Shown here: piece after piece, positions 24,409-36,795 of the stretch | How positions within the stretch are numbered: position 1 is the stretch's first letter | Layout of the letters: every line of letters begins with the position of its first letter | Translations under genes and position numbers: made by a program | Notes under the pieces: model-generated | What the model was told of the DNA's origin: nothing | The model's input: the letters and a program-made list of their open reading frames with translations, nothing else | Database searches by the model: none | Source: Ulota crispa | Taxonomy: Eukaryota > Streptophyta > Bryopsida > Orthotrichales > Orthotrichaceae | Assembly (NCBI GenBank): GCA_963920765.1 | Contig: OY987243.1 | Coordinates: 29,077,060 to 29,141,059 of the forward strand | DNA length: 64,000 nucleotides | Direction: 5' to 3'

Positions 24409-27400
24409 ATGGCGATGGCGTCGCAGGCGAGAGTGGGCCATGGCCGACAACAATGGCTGTTCTCGCACACACGCACAGCTTCGGTGTCTTCGTCGCGGAC
24501 GAGTTTAGGGCGTGCAATCGGTTTCGGAGAGAAGAATTGGAAAAAATGGCGCCAAGCAATCTCCTTACCGGCACGTTCTTTTGCATTCTATCATGCTGTT
24601 TGCGTGTGCCACTTTTTATTTGGTATCTTTCGCATAGCGAAACTGAAGCACTATTTTTTAATTTCCCAACTCATCACAGGATTCAGTGAGTGCTTCAACT
24701 TTGACAGCAGTGGCATTTCGTGCCGTTGTGAGCTAGTTCGAGCGAATCTTCAAATCGTTTGTCGAAGTGTGGAGTTTTGATTTGGCCTTGCTTTGTTTTG
24801 ATGCGATAACTTTAGTTGCGGAATGTTTAATTTATTTTCGCCCTTTTTATGTGGATTCTTACAATCACCAAAATAAAATCGCGTCAGAGAGGTGAAGTAT
24901 TGGAAAAGTAGATCCTGGACTCATTTGCAAAACAATGAGAGCGGGATATTCATTTAAGGAGATAAAGGCCGATTGGAGATCTGATAATTCAAACTAGTTG
25001 TCGTGGGATTTTTAATGCCGGCACGTTCTTTTGCATACTATCATGCTGTTTGAGTGTGCCTCTTTTTATTTTGGTATCTTTCGCATAAGGAAACCGACGC
25101 ACTATTTTTTTATTTTCCAACTCATCACAAGATTCAGTGAGTGCTTAAATTTTGACAGCAGTGGCATGCATTTCGTGCCGTCGTAAGCTAGTTCGAGCGA
25201 ATCTTTAAATTGTCTATCGAAGTGTGGAGTTTTGATTTGGACGTACTCTGAGTATTTTCCTTGCTTTGTTTTGATGCGACGACTTTAGTTCCGGAATATT
25301 TTAATTGATTTTCCCTCTTTTTATGTGGAATCTTACAATCACCAGAATAAAATCGCTTCAGAGAGGTGAAATATTGGAAAAGTAGATCCAGGACTCGTGT
25401 GCAAGACAACGAGAGCGGGAGAGGAGACAAAGGTCGATTGGAGATCTGATAATTCAAATTAATTGTCGTCGGATTTTCTAATAGGAATTGCGTCGGTTAA
25501 TCTACCAGATGTCTGGTCGAAAATATTTTTCTTTACTCCAGTCGGACTACGAACAGTCGTGGAACCTTTGAATCTACATGGTTGACATTCGGATATGCAG
25601 TGTGTCTTCTTTAGCTTTCTTAGAAACCAGCGGGATTTACTCAGATAGCTGACTTAAATATGATTTTAAATATCTCATATATGTCCTATTTTGTGTTTCG
25701 TTGAGGTTTAAGATTTTGTTTCAGCAACGGTATAATTCCCTTAGCATTTGGCTTGCCGACATTTTGGCGAATTTATGCTGGATCTGTGTAGTGCTACTCA
25801 CTGGAAATGAATTTAGGTCGCATGTTTGCTGGACGCTGCTTTCGACTTACAAGTCCGTTCCTGTGGATTTGTCGTCTTGAATTATAATTATATTTGATGT
25901 TGTCTTGATACGATTTTCCTTGGCTCTATTGAAAGAATAAGTATCTCTACTACTCTTCTGAGCATCATACTAAAACTGGAAGGTTCATATGAATCATTTG
26001 AAGTGAAGAGCTCTATCAAAATTCTTTATTTGATACACTGGATTTGTTGCAGTGCAAGATTGGAAGAGTAAATTACATTCGTATCTATAAGGCTTTGACT
26101 GAAATAGTGGACTGGTCTACTGGTTGCAGAAATGTACACTTGCGGATCCTCGTGTGTATGGGAATGGAAAACTTATATTGCCTGTAATGCCATCGCAAAA
26201 CGGGAATACCAAGGCTGGATCCAAAACTTTGAGGGATACAGTACTTCCAGATACGCGTTCAGAGAATCGTCTTAAAATTTTCTCCGGCACTGCAAACGAG
26301 TCTCTCTCCCAGGTATGCGCAGTTTGGCTCCTATGGCATAAATCATGGTGAAAGCAGCAACTGTCATTGCATTACACGAGTCTTTGTTTCTAAAATGCAC
26401 ATGTGTGGTTCTTTTGCAGGAGATCGCATACTATATGGGTCTTGATTTGGGAAAAATTACTATAAAACGCTTTGCAGATGGTGAAATCTATGTACAGCTG
26501 CAAGAAAGTGTTCGTGGTTGTGACGTATTTCTCGTGCAACCGACGTGCCCACCTGCAAATGAGAATCTGATGGAGCTCCTTATTATGATAGATGCATGCC
26601 GCAGGGCGTCTGCCAAGAACATAACAGCTGTATTGCCATACTTTGGCTATGCCCGAGCTGATCGCAAAGTGAGTGCCATATCACAGTATAGTGCTGTTTA
26701 GTGTTTGCGGCGCTTGAATTTAGGGCAAAACTACGACAGGGAAAAACAATCAGTAAAGGTTGGGAGGTAGATGCTGATTGCGATAGGCTGAACAAGCCGT
26801 GTATCATCTTTGTTTCACTTCCATGATTCGCCTGTCGAAGTATCACTGTTGTTAGGCACGAATGATGCTTAGCAGGAGATAGATTATGCTGTGTTCTTAT
26901 TCAGCTTCTCATGGGAAAGACCTGTTCTGGTTTACAGACTCAAGGACGAGAGTCTATTGCTGCTAAGCTGGTCGCAAATTTAATCACTGAGGCTGGGGCG
27001 AATAGAGTGCTGGCTTGTGATCTTCACTCAGGCCAGTCAATGGGCTATTTTGACATATCCGTTGATCATGTTCATGGTCAGGTGAGTACTACATTCAGGT
27101 TTTTCCTAATGCAACACGCCTAGACTGTGCACGCTGGCGAATTGATGCGTTCGATTCTGTAGGACTTGATTTGATTAATCCTGGCATTGTGCAGCCTGTA
27201 ATACTTGACTATCTGGCGAGTAAGATGATATCGTCAAACGATTTGGTGGTCGTTTCACCCGATGTTGGGGGAGTTGCTCGTGCCCGTGCATTTGCTAAAA
27301 AATTGTCGGATGCCCCACTAGCTATTGTGGACAAACGAAGACAAGGACACAATGTATCAGAGGTAAATTGGCATCAGGATCTAGACCAACATTTATCTGT

Positions 27401-29238
27401 ACATCTCCTGTGTAGGAATTCATTCATGAACTCCCGTTCTTCTGGTTCTAGTGTTCCAACTATTAGTGATATCCCTTTGCACCAATGCAGTGACGTCAAC
27501 CACTTCTGTTCGTGTAACAGAATGTACTGACATGATCGGAGAGTTGATTTATTGCACCTTGGCAGGTGATGAACCTCATTGGAGATGTCAAGGGAAAGGT
27601 GGCAGTAATGGTTGATGATATGATTGATACTGCCGGTGAGCTTTCTCTCTGTAGTCTGTCGGCATTCATTGTTCAGTCGTTAATTCTACCCGTGAGAAGC
27701 GCGTTGGATTTTCTATTAGGGAACGTGTCTTGATATTACCGATCACCAAACTATTATATCATCACCGGAGTTAAAAGTTCTTTCGCATTTTAAAAAGCGT
27801 AACACATGACACATGATATTAACTATCCTTCTGGTAGATTCTTAGATCCCATTGAAAGAACAGGTGTCTATGACGAGGTGTGCTTCAACCGAATGTTCTG
27901 CTTGCTGAAGCAGTTTTGCCCGTGCTGACAAGTTGTTTGTGCATTTTCCAGGTACCATCTATAATGGTGCAGCCCTTCTTCATGCAGAAGGAGCTCGTGA
28001 AGTGTATGCTTGCTGTACGCATGCCGTTTTCAGGTAGGTTCTGCATTAAATCTAGGGGAAATTACAAATAGGGGCATGAAAATGAAAAATATTACAGATA
28101 GGGGCATAGTTTCAAATTATAATTTGTAAATTTTTGTAATTTTTTTTGGTGCAGACATTGGTTGGTTTAGATTTTAGATACATCACAATGATCACATTAA
28201 ACGCCGATGAACTTTCAAAAAATTTAAAAGTTTCTCCAAAAATTGTCATCCCCTTTATTGAAACTTCTTTGTTTAGGCTTGATTTGGAGAGGCATTTAAG
28301 TTTTTGAAAGTTAATTAACATCAAATATGATGTATCTAGATCAACCAATGTCCAAACCAAAAAAAATTACAAAAATTTATAAAATTATTTTGAAACTGTG
28401 CCCTATTTGTAATTATTTTGAAACTGTGCCCCTACCTGTAATATTTTTCATTTTAATGCCCTTATTTGTAATTTCTCTTAAATTTGTCCCGATGCTCTTT
28501 GTCGCGCCTTAAGGTAGTCGGCTCATAAACTGTGCACCTTCTTAAATGTACCTTTCACGTACATGTTGTTTTTCACAGTTTTCAGTAATGTATAGGCCGT
28601 GTACATTTAAGAAGGTGCACCGTTTTAGAGCCCTATGACTTTCCACTTCAAAATTTCATAATTAATTTCACAAAGCTCCAAAAAATTTGAAACAAGTTGG
28701 GTTAGATGTCAATTCCTCTTGTCTTTCAAGGAAAATTTACTGAAAAATATTTCAGAAAGTTTCACCTCCCAAAATTCAGTTTCAGCCCTTAGATGCCCGG
28801 TTCTTGAGCCTCCTACCTTACCTTGTTTTGTTCTGCCTCGTTCTATGTTTCCTCTCTCGCTAGCTTCTGCCCCGACGCCGAACGGTACAACGGCAATATG
28901 GTTGCTTAATGTTCAATTATCCTCCTTTTCTGTGTCCTCTTGACGTCGTCCCTTGTGATTGCAGTCCACCTGCTTTAGAGAGGCTTTCAGGAGGATTGTT
29001 TCATGAAGTCATCACCACCAACACAATACCGTTGCGAGAAGAACAATACTTTCCACAGCTGACTGTACTATCTGTCGCCAATCTCCTGGGAGAAACGATT
29101 TGGCGAGTGCACGAGGAAGGCTCCGTGAGTAGCATGCTAACCCACTGCACATCTAACATATTTGCCGTCGTATCTTCAGTTTTTGACTGCTTAGACCCTA
29201 GGTCATCAGTCGCCTTCACTCGTGTAAACGCTGAGTAA
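24409..29238 (+). CDS. PRS: ribose-phosphate pyrophosphokinase (PRPP synthetase), chloroplast-type
   Basis: It makes PRPP from ribose 5-phosphate and ATP for nucleotide, His and Trp synthesis. Seven exons join in frame: 26130-26312, 26420-26668, 26938-27081, 27195-27362, 27566-27635, 27952-28033 and 28965-29238 (389 aa). Landmarks in order are [30 protein letters not shown], the dinucleotide/ATP flexible region [18 protein letters not shown], the metal site [12 protein letters not shown], and the PRPP loop [11 protein letters not shown]. Near the end, [15 protein letters not shown] is the conserved plant C-terminus. The first exon is probably at 24409, where ATGGCGATGGCG opens a Ser/Arg-rich, transit-peptide-like stretch. 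A phase-0 donor at TCG/GTGTCT near 24484 would join exon 2, but this is uncertain. The reading frame runs about 32 residues past the usual end (SVSSML). Intron 7 carries two repeat elements. Confidence 0.92.
24567..25480 (+). repeat. direct tandem duplication of about 450-467 bp in the PRS 5' intron
   Basis: GCCGGCACGTTCTTTTGCAT recurs 449 bp later. Homology runs through TATCATGCTGTTTG, CCAACTCATCACA, GATTCAGTGAGTGCTT and GGAGATCTGATAATTCAAA, where the offset has grown to about 467. The two units differ by scattered substitutions and small indels. Confidence 0.85.
25485..26129 (+). other. remainder of the PRS 5' intron
   Basis: Non-coding sequence between the duplication and exon 2. It ends in a good acceptor (TACTGGTTGCAG). 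No repeat family recognised. Confidence 0.5.
28055..28477 (+). mobile_element. Mutator-like MITE, family B copy 1, in PRS intron 7
   Basis: The terminal inverted repeats are long (about 50-60 bp): GGGGAAATTACAAATAGGGG at the left, and its reverse complement with ATTTTCATTTTAATGCCC at the right. Flanks TTAAATCTA and TTAAATTTG are a degraded 9-bp duplication (7 of 9). It is homologous to 32195-32629. Confidence 0.8.
28508..28825. mobile_element. TIR element family U, copy 1, in PRS intron 7
   Basis: The ends AAGGTAGTCGGCTCATAAAC and GTTCTTGAGCCTCCTACCTT are imperfect inverted repeats. It contains a perfect 20-bp hairpin pair (28532-28551 and 28601-28620). The body from CTATGACTTTCCACTTC onwards matches 50618-50800. 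Confidence 0.65.
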
Positions 29239-29891
29239 TATGCTGGCGTCAAATTTTGTAGGACTTTTCTGTTTCTAATATCAACGCTTGACTTTTTCCC
29301 AGGCTAAACCCCAGAAATATTCAAGCCTTGCATGATTCCAATTTGAGGTGGCCAGGACCTCGTTGACTACCTCGTCACGGAATAAACCGCTACGAAGATC
29401 CGCAAGTGCTAGATACAGAGACACTAGTTTTGGCATAGCTTCGATGTACACAATTTTGTAATATAGATTGGTTTTGTATTATAGAATACACAGAAATTGA
29501 TGATTTGGCACAAGCCATGCTTTTTGGAAGTTGATTGGTAATAGTTTTATGTAACAGAAAAGAGATTGAAAAGGAGGATAGAAACTCCCTCTGCTCCAGA
29601 CAGGTACTGTAATAGGAAAAACATCGTTGAAGAACACTATTGTCATTCAAACTTGTGAGTGCATTCATTGTAACTTGCTACAGGGCTCAAGTACTAAATT
29701 TAGGATCCCCTTTCACCATCCCTACTCTCCTGGGGGTATTTTGTTTCCAGTCTACAGAACTCTAAAACAATCTGAAAACATTTCTTTATCTACCCTGAAA
29801 ATTTGTACATGCAGGAACAGTCACTGAAATATTTCCGTAACGTGCTAGTCCGTGACGTCCTGACCAACTGAAACCCGAAACGAAAGACTTC
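29239..29891. other. convergent 3' intergenic spacer between PRS and RBX1
   Basis: About 650 bp holding the 3' UTRs of two converging genes. No coding segment. AATAAACC at about 29383 may be a polyadenylation signal for PRS. Confidence 0.5.
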
Positions 29892-31659
<1,768 letters not shown>

Positions 31660-31968
31660 CGTTGTAACCGCTGCTGCTACAGTTGCTGCTACAATTGTTG
31701 CTCCTGGTGCATGTGTTGCTGTGTCTTGCAATCGTTGTGACCTGAGGTTTCGGGAGCGATGAACGCCCTTGTGCGAAGGAAGACGAGAGACGGAAGAAGA
31801 AGCGGGAATACTTGCGAAACCCTAGAATGGAGTCAGTGTCGACATTTGTACAGACATTTGTTCTGAAGAAGAAGAAAAAGCAAATGTCGACGTCGTGTGC
31901 AAGTTTGAATTTCACGAGGATGGAAGCTCTTGGGAAGCAACGTCAGGTAAAAGGCCTGGTAAAAGGGG
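31660..31968 (-). promoter_or_regulatory. upstream region of RBX1
   Basis: A GC-richer 300-bp stretch upstream of the ATG at 31659, extending to a TTAA element that starts at 31969. It would contain the promoter and 5' UTR. No TATA box confirmed. Confidence 0.4.
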
Positions 31969-32183
31969 TTAACCCTTGAAGGGCCCTTGGGCTTTGGAGA
32001 TACGGTACCAAATACGGTCACATACACTATTCAGAAGTTTGAATTAGCTGGAAGTTAAGTGATATAGTTGTATGATGATAAGTGCATAAAAAAATTTGGA
32101 AAATCCTTGGAATAGCCCAAATATGTTTGTATACACAACCGTACATACGGCCACAAAGGGCTTTCAGGACGTTTAGGGGTTAA
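31969..32183. mobile_element. TTAA-flanked short element, family M
   Basis: The left end is TTAACCCTTGAAGGGCCC. The right end is CAGGACGTTTAGGGGTTAA. Inverted similarity of the ends is only partial (CCCYT.AA then GCCC), so this is a candidate. It directly abuts the 9-bp duplication of the next element. Confidence 0.5.
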
Positions 32184-32194
32184 AAAAGTTTATT

Positions 32195-32629
32195 GGGGAA
32201 ATTACAAATAGGGGCATAAAAATGAAAAATATTACAAATAGGGGCATAGTTTCAAAATAATTACAAATAGGGACGCAATTTTAAAACAATTTGTAATTTT
32301 TTGTAATTTTGTTTGGTTTGGACATTGGTTGATTTAGACATATCACATTAAACGTTAGCTAACTTACAAAAACATTGAGGTATTTCTAAAATTTGCCATC
32401 CCTTTTACTAAAATTTCTTTATTTAGGCTTAATTTGGAGAGCCCTTTAAGTTTTTTGGAAGTCAACTAACATGTAATGTGATATGTCTAAATCAACCAAT
32501 GTCCAAACCAAAAAAAATTACAAATTCTTACAAATAATTTTGAAATTGCACCCCTATTTGTAATTATTTTGAAATTGTGCCTCTATTTATAATATTTTTC
32601 ATTTTCATGCCCCTACTTGTAATTTCCAA
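32195..32629 (+). mobile_element. Mutator-like MITE, family B copy 2, perfect 9-bp duplication
   Basis: It begins GGGGAAATTACAAATAGGGG and ends with the inverted counterpart. It is flanked by AAGTTTATT at 32186-32194 and at 32630-32638. A 9-bp target duplication with long inverted termini suggests a MULE-derived MITE. It is homologous throughout to 28055-28477. Confidence 0.88.
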
Positions 32630-32694
32630 AAGTTTATTTGTTCCTTAACCCTAATTTCCTCATGTTTTGTTTTAAAATTTTGTAAAGCATGTTA

Positions 32695-32930
32695 TTAACC
32701 CCTATATGTCAGGAGGGCATAGTAGATATGTTGCCGTATATTTGGCATTTGCTACCAATAAGAAATTTGTTACTTGGGATCTCATATAGCTCACTAGAAC
32801 CGCGTTTATCTATATTTCAATTTCTTCGTTGATCTCAAATGTAGTAGAGATGTGGATTCATTCCAAATACAAGAAAAATATCTCGTATTAAATTGGTCGC
32901 AAAGAGCTTTTAATGATGTTTAAGGATTAA
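32695..32930 (+). mobile_element. TTAA-flanked element, family N
   Basis: The ends are TTAACCCCTATATGTC and GATGTTTAAGGATTAA, imperfect inverted repeats. The body recurs at 30880-31055 and, inverted, at about 33180-33398. Confidence 0.65.
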
Positions 32931-33179
32931 TCCCTAAAGGATATTGTTGTATTGTATACACTCTCCTGTGTTGTATACGGATGGGATGTTTAGGTAGCAC
33001 ATAAATTCCATTAGAGCTCTAAATTTTAAGCCAATGCATAAACATACTACTAATCAACTAGGATTTTTTGGGGAATTTTTGACATTTGTCGTAAAGTCAT
33101 TTCTTCAAGTACTAAATGGTCCTTGTGTGAAGACACCCAACACTTTTGGTAGGCAGCATCCTTTAGCATTTTCAAAACA

Positions 33180-33398
33180 ACCAACCGATCGTCAGAAGCA
33201 CCAGTATAATACAATGTATTTTTCTTGTATTTGGAATGCATCCACACCTTTACTACATTTGAGATCAACAAAGAAATTATAATAGAGATCAATGCGGTTC
33301 TAATGAGCTAGTCAAGATCCCAAATTAAAACTTTTTGTTGGTAGCAAATGCGAGTTATACAGCACTAGACATACTATGTCCTATGGTCAGTTGGTCTT
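33180..33398 (-). repeat. inverted partial copy of family N
   Basis: TTTTTCTTGTATTTGGAATG, CCACACCTTTACTACATTTG and GTTGGTAGCAAATGC are reverse complements of segments in 32720-32930. It runs up to the TTAA of the next element at 33399. Confidence 0.6.
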
Positions 33399-34051
33399 TT
33401 AACCCCTCAAGGCCCAAGGGGACCAAAACTGTCCCTCCTTGTTTGTAATTTGGGATGCCTAAATTTTCTTCATGATTAATTACAATGATTTTTTTTTTTA
33501 AAGTTCTTGTTGAAGTCTTGTTTTAGTAGCAAAAGTCTAATTTTGAAAATGACTTATTATGATTTTTCTATTTAAGATTTTATGCAAGGGTGTCCATTGC
33601 AAATCTTCACTTTCTAGTGTTGAGAGCTCTTGAAAATGAGCCTAAAGTACATTAGAACTTGGAGAATCAATCACATTAGAAACTTAATTTAAAAAGTTGT
33701 AGAATAGATTTTAAGAAGCTGTAAATTGATTAGGGTTACACATGTTGTACTTTACATACTCATATTATTTTGGTATCCTCAATTTTAAATTTGAGATGTG
33801 AAAAGATGATTGAAAGATCTCAAATCACTTTCACAATTTTAACACCCTCTTGATCAAATGTTATAATCTTTCAATCTATAAGTGATATTGTTGTGTTTTC
33901 TTTTCCTATGCGATCTTTAACATATCTAGCTTGAATTTGTATGGTTACAATTTTAAAAAATTTGATGCAACTTATCAAAATGTTGACATTTTATTCATCC
34001 AAGAACAGATTCTAAGATACTCAGGAAAGTGCATAGGCCTTGAGGGGTTAA
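33399..34051 (+). mobile_element. TTAA-flanked element L (left half of an inverted pair)
   Basis: The ends TTAACCCCTCAAGGCC and GGCCTTGAGGGGTTAA are perfect inverted repeats including the TTAA. It is 645 bp inside. It is homologous in inverse orientation to 34048-34948, sharing the central TTAA at 34048-34051. Confidence 0.85.
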
Positions 34052-34948
34052 CCCCAAAACGACCTTGGAGATTCCAGAGCTTCTAGGAATTTTCTCTAAT
34101 TTGAAGAAAAAGCTAGCATTTTGATAAGTTGTATCAATTCTTTTTGAATTGTAACTGTATGAAATCAAACTAGACATGTTAGAGATCACATTAGAAAAAA
34201 AAACACATTAATATCTCTTATGGATTGAAAGATTATAATGTTTGATCTTGAGCATGTTAAAACTGTGAAAGTGATTTGAAGTCTTTCAATCTTCTTTTCA
34301 CATGTCAAATTTAAAAAGTTGGTCACCACAAAAATATGAGGTTAAAGGGCCTAACATGCATAACCCCAACCAATTTATGACTTCTCAAAATCTAGTCTAC
34401 AATTTTTTTAAATGAGTTTCTAATGTGATTTTTTCTTAAAGATTTAGTGTATTTGAGGCTCATTCCCAAGAGCTCTCAACACAAAGGTAAGAGGCTCTAA
34501 TTGCGATATGGCTCTAGGAACAAGAGTCGTTTTAGATGACATATCTATGATTGTCATTGAAGAGTTAGGTAGGCTTAGCAAATTGCTAAACCTACCTAAC
34601 TCATCAATGACAGTCATAGATATGTCATCTAAAATGATTCTCGTTCCTAGAGCCAAACACAATTAGAGTCATAACGCAATTAGAGCCTCTTACCTTACAT
34701 AAAGTCAAGATTGCAATGAACATCCACGCACTAAATCTTGAATAGAAAAATCATAATTAATCATTTGCAAAATCATATTGTTGAATTTAAAACTAAACTT
34801 CAAAATCAGATTGTTGAATTTAAAACCAAACTTCAAAAATAATTTTTCAAAAAAATAAACTACTAAAAATAATAATTTGGTAAGGCTTTATTTAATTTCA
34901 AAAATTGGTTGAGGACACATTTTATCCTCAATGTCATTTTGGGGTTAA
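34048..34948 (-). mobile_element. TTAA-flanked element R (right half of an inverted pair)
   Basis: The ends are TTAACCCCAAAACGAC and GTCATTTTGGGGTTAA. Without the nested palindrome at 34484-34696 its length is close to that of element L. Segments such as AACTTATCAAAATG, GAGAGCTCTTG and AATAGAAAAATCATAAT occur in L in the opposite strand. Confidence 0.85.
34484..34696. mobile_element. nested 213-bp near-perfect palindrome
   Basis: The left arm starts AAGGTAAGAGGCTCTAATTG. The right arm ends with its reverse complement. Long matching runs include GGCTCTAGGAAC, TTTTAGATGACATATCTATG, TGTCATTGA and GAGTTAGGTAGG. The loop is a few bases near 34580. It is flanked by ACA on both sides, a possible 3-bp target duplication. 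It interrupts element R exactly where element L is continuous. Confidence 0.9.
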
Positions 34949-36795
34949 GGGTTAAAGTAATTTGTAAGACTAAAGGTATTCATAGTGTGGCACTGCCAAT
35001 GCTTTAGTGGTGTTTATTGCTTGGATTGTTGTTTTGAGGTAGGGGTGGACTTATGTTCTGTAGTTTACATATCTTATCCCACTTGTTTTTTTCATTTTAG
35101 TGTTATGTTTTACCTTTGTAATGAAGATTTTTTTTATTTGTGTAAAAAAATTTGAGATTTAACAAATTTAATTACACTCGACAAATAGCAATAATAATAC
35201 TGTAGATGTGCATCCATTTGTAAGTATTTTGAAATTGAGTTTGTTAATGATGAATGCGACTGTTTAGAATGATGTTTAAAATACAAATTATTTAAAGTTT
35301 TGGAATTTATACATATTATCATTGCGACCAAAATGGTATGTGTTCTCTAATACTTTCAATATAACGTCATATTAGGTAAATTGGGAAAAACATAGGTACC
35401 ATTTTGTACTCCACCTCAATTCAAAATAGTCACCTCAAACTAGATTTAAAAGTATCAGATTCAATATGAGCCACTAAGATTTTTTCCCTCACAAATTCCT
35501 CTTCTCAAGTGAAGGCACATGTACTGAAAAAAATGCTGGAGCTTGGTCTAGGGTGATTGCCCCAAACCTTCAAAAGTCCCAAAATGAATGTTTTGACCCA
35601 AATTACTTGATATGACCCTTATATAAACATGTACAATAATTTCTTTGCATGTCAAAGAATGTTTTGTATTTATCAGTTGTCAAGGTGAGTTAAGCAGCAT
35701 TTATTTCATGAATATAAGCCTTACATCATGTTGAAAGAGCTCTAAACCTTTACCATATAATGTGGACATAAATGTGTACATAATCTATATTTTGTAGTAC
35801 ATGTAGTTTACCCAATTATCATTGGGCCTTAAACAAAAAAGCAAGAAAAAAATAGTCATAATATATCAAATGACATGGTTATGGTCTCATCTGAAAGATA
35901 ATCTAGTCAAGGTTTTGTATCAAGTTCCAAAATCCTAAATGAGTGAAGTATGAGTTAGTTATCAAGATTTCAATGAGGTAAGGCCAAGGTTACGCACAAA
36001 TTTGATATTGCCCTATTATCACTTCATTTTCACTTCCTTAGAGGTTTTAGTTGTCATACATGATAGTATTTTGTCATTTTCATCTTTGAACTTCTTCTTC
36101 TTCTTTTCCTTGACCTCTGTGGTCATCCATAAGTGCTAACTTAGTTGACATTTTTCATTTGTTTTTGGTATTTTGCAATTGACATTGCTATAGCTAAGAT
36201 GTAGGGGCAATAAATTGTATATCTAAGTAAGGTCTTCATAGCTAATATGCTATATCTTTTGCAAATTTTGATCAAATGGAACAAAAATTGCACTGCTAGT
36301 AGAGGACTCTAAAGGTCTTTCTTACCATACTTGTAAACTTGGATTTGAAACAACCCTAAAAGATATGATTTTTTGAAGATAGAGAAGTGATAATAGGAGC
36401 GGAGTGATATTAGGGTAAACTACCTGTATAGACTTCCTCAAAATCTTAAATATACTTGTATATTTAATACATTCTCACTTCATTTTAGATGACTTTTAAA
36501 ATAATTTGTATGTCTCTTTGAAACCTTTTGAATATACTTATGCATCATGTATAAATTATTGAATGAATTCTACTACCTTTTAATATATCAATGAGCATGT
36601 TGGTGCCTCTTATAAGAATTTCAAGTTGTATGGTTGTATAATATAAAAGGAAAACTGAGATAAGCCACAATCTTGCCAATAGAAGTAATATAAGATTCTA
36701 GGTGAACTTTTACTCTATATTTAAAAAAGTTGTACGTCAATAACAACAATGCAATAAGCTTAAATCCCCTTCCCCCAACCTTCATAGTGCACTTC
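34949..36795. other. gene-free region with a degraded TIR element
   Basis: No coding segment recognised. Bases 35375-35580 are related, in inverse orientation in part, to the TIR element at 45594-45842 (AAATTGGGAAAAA, GTATCAGATTCAATATGAGC, CCACTAAGATTTTTTCCCTC). A CTTCTTCTTCTT microsatellite lies near 36090. Confidence 0.45.
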
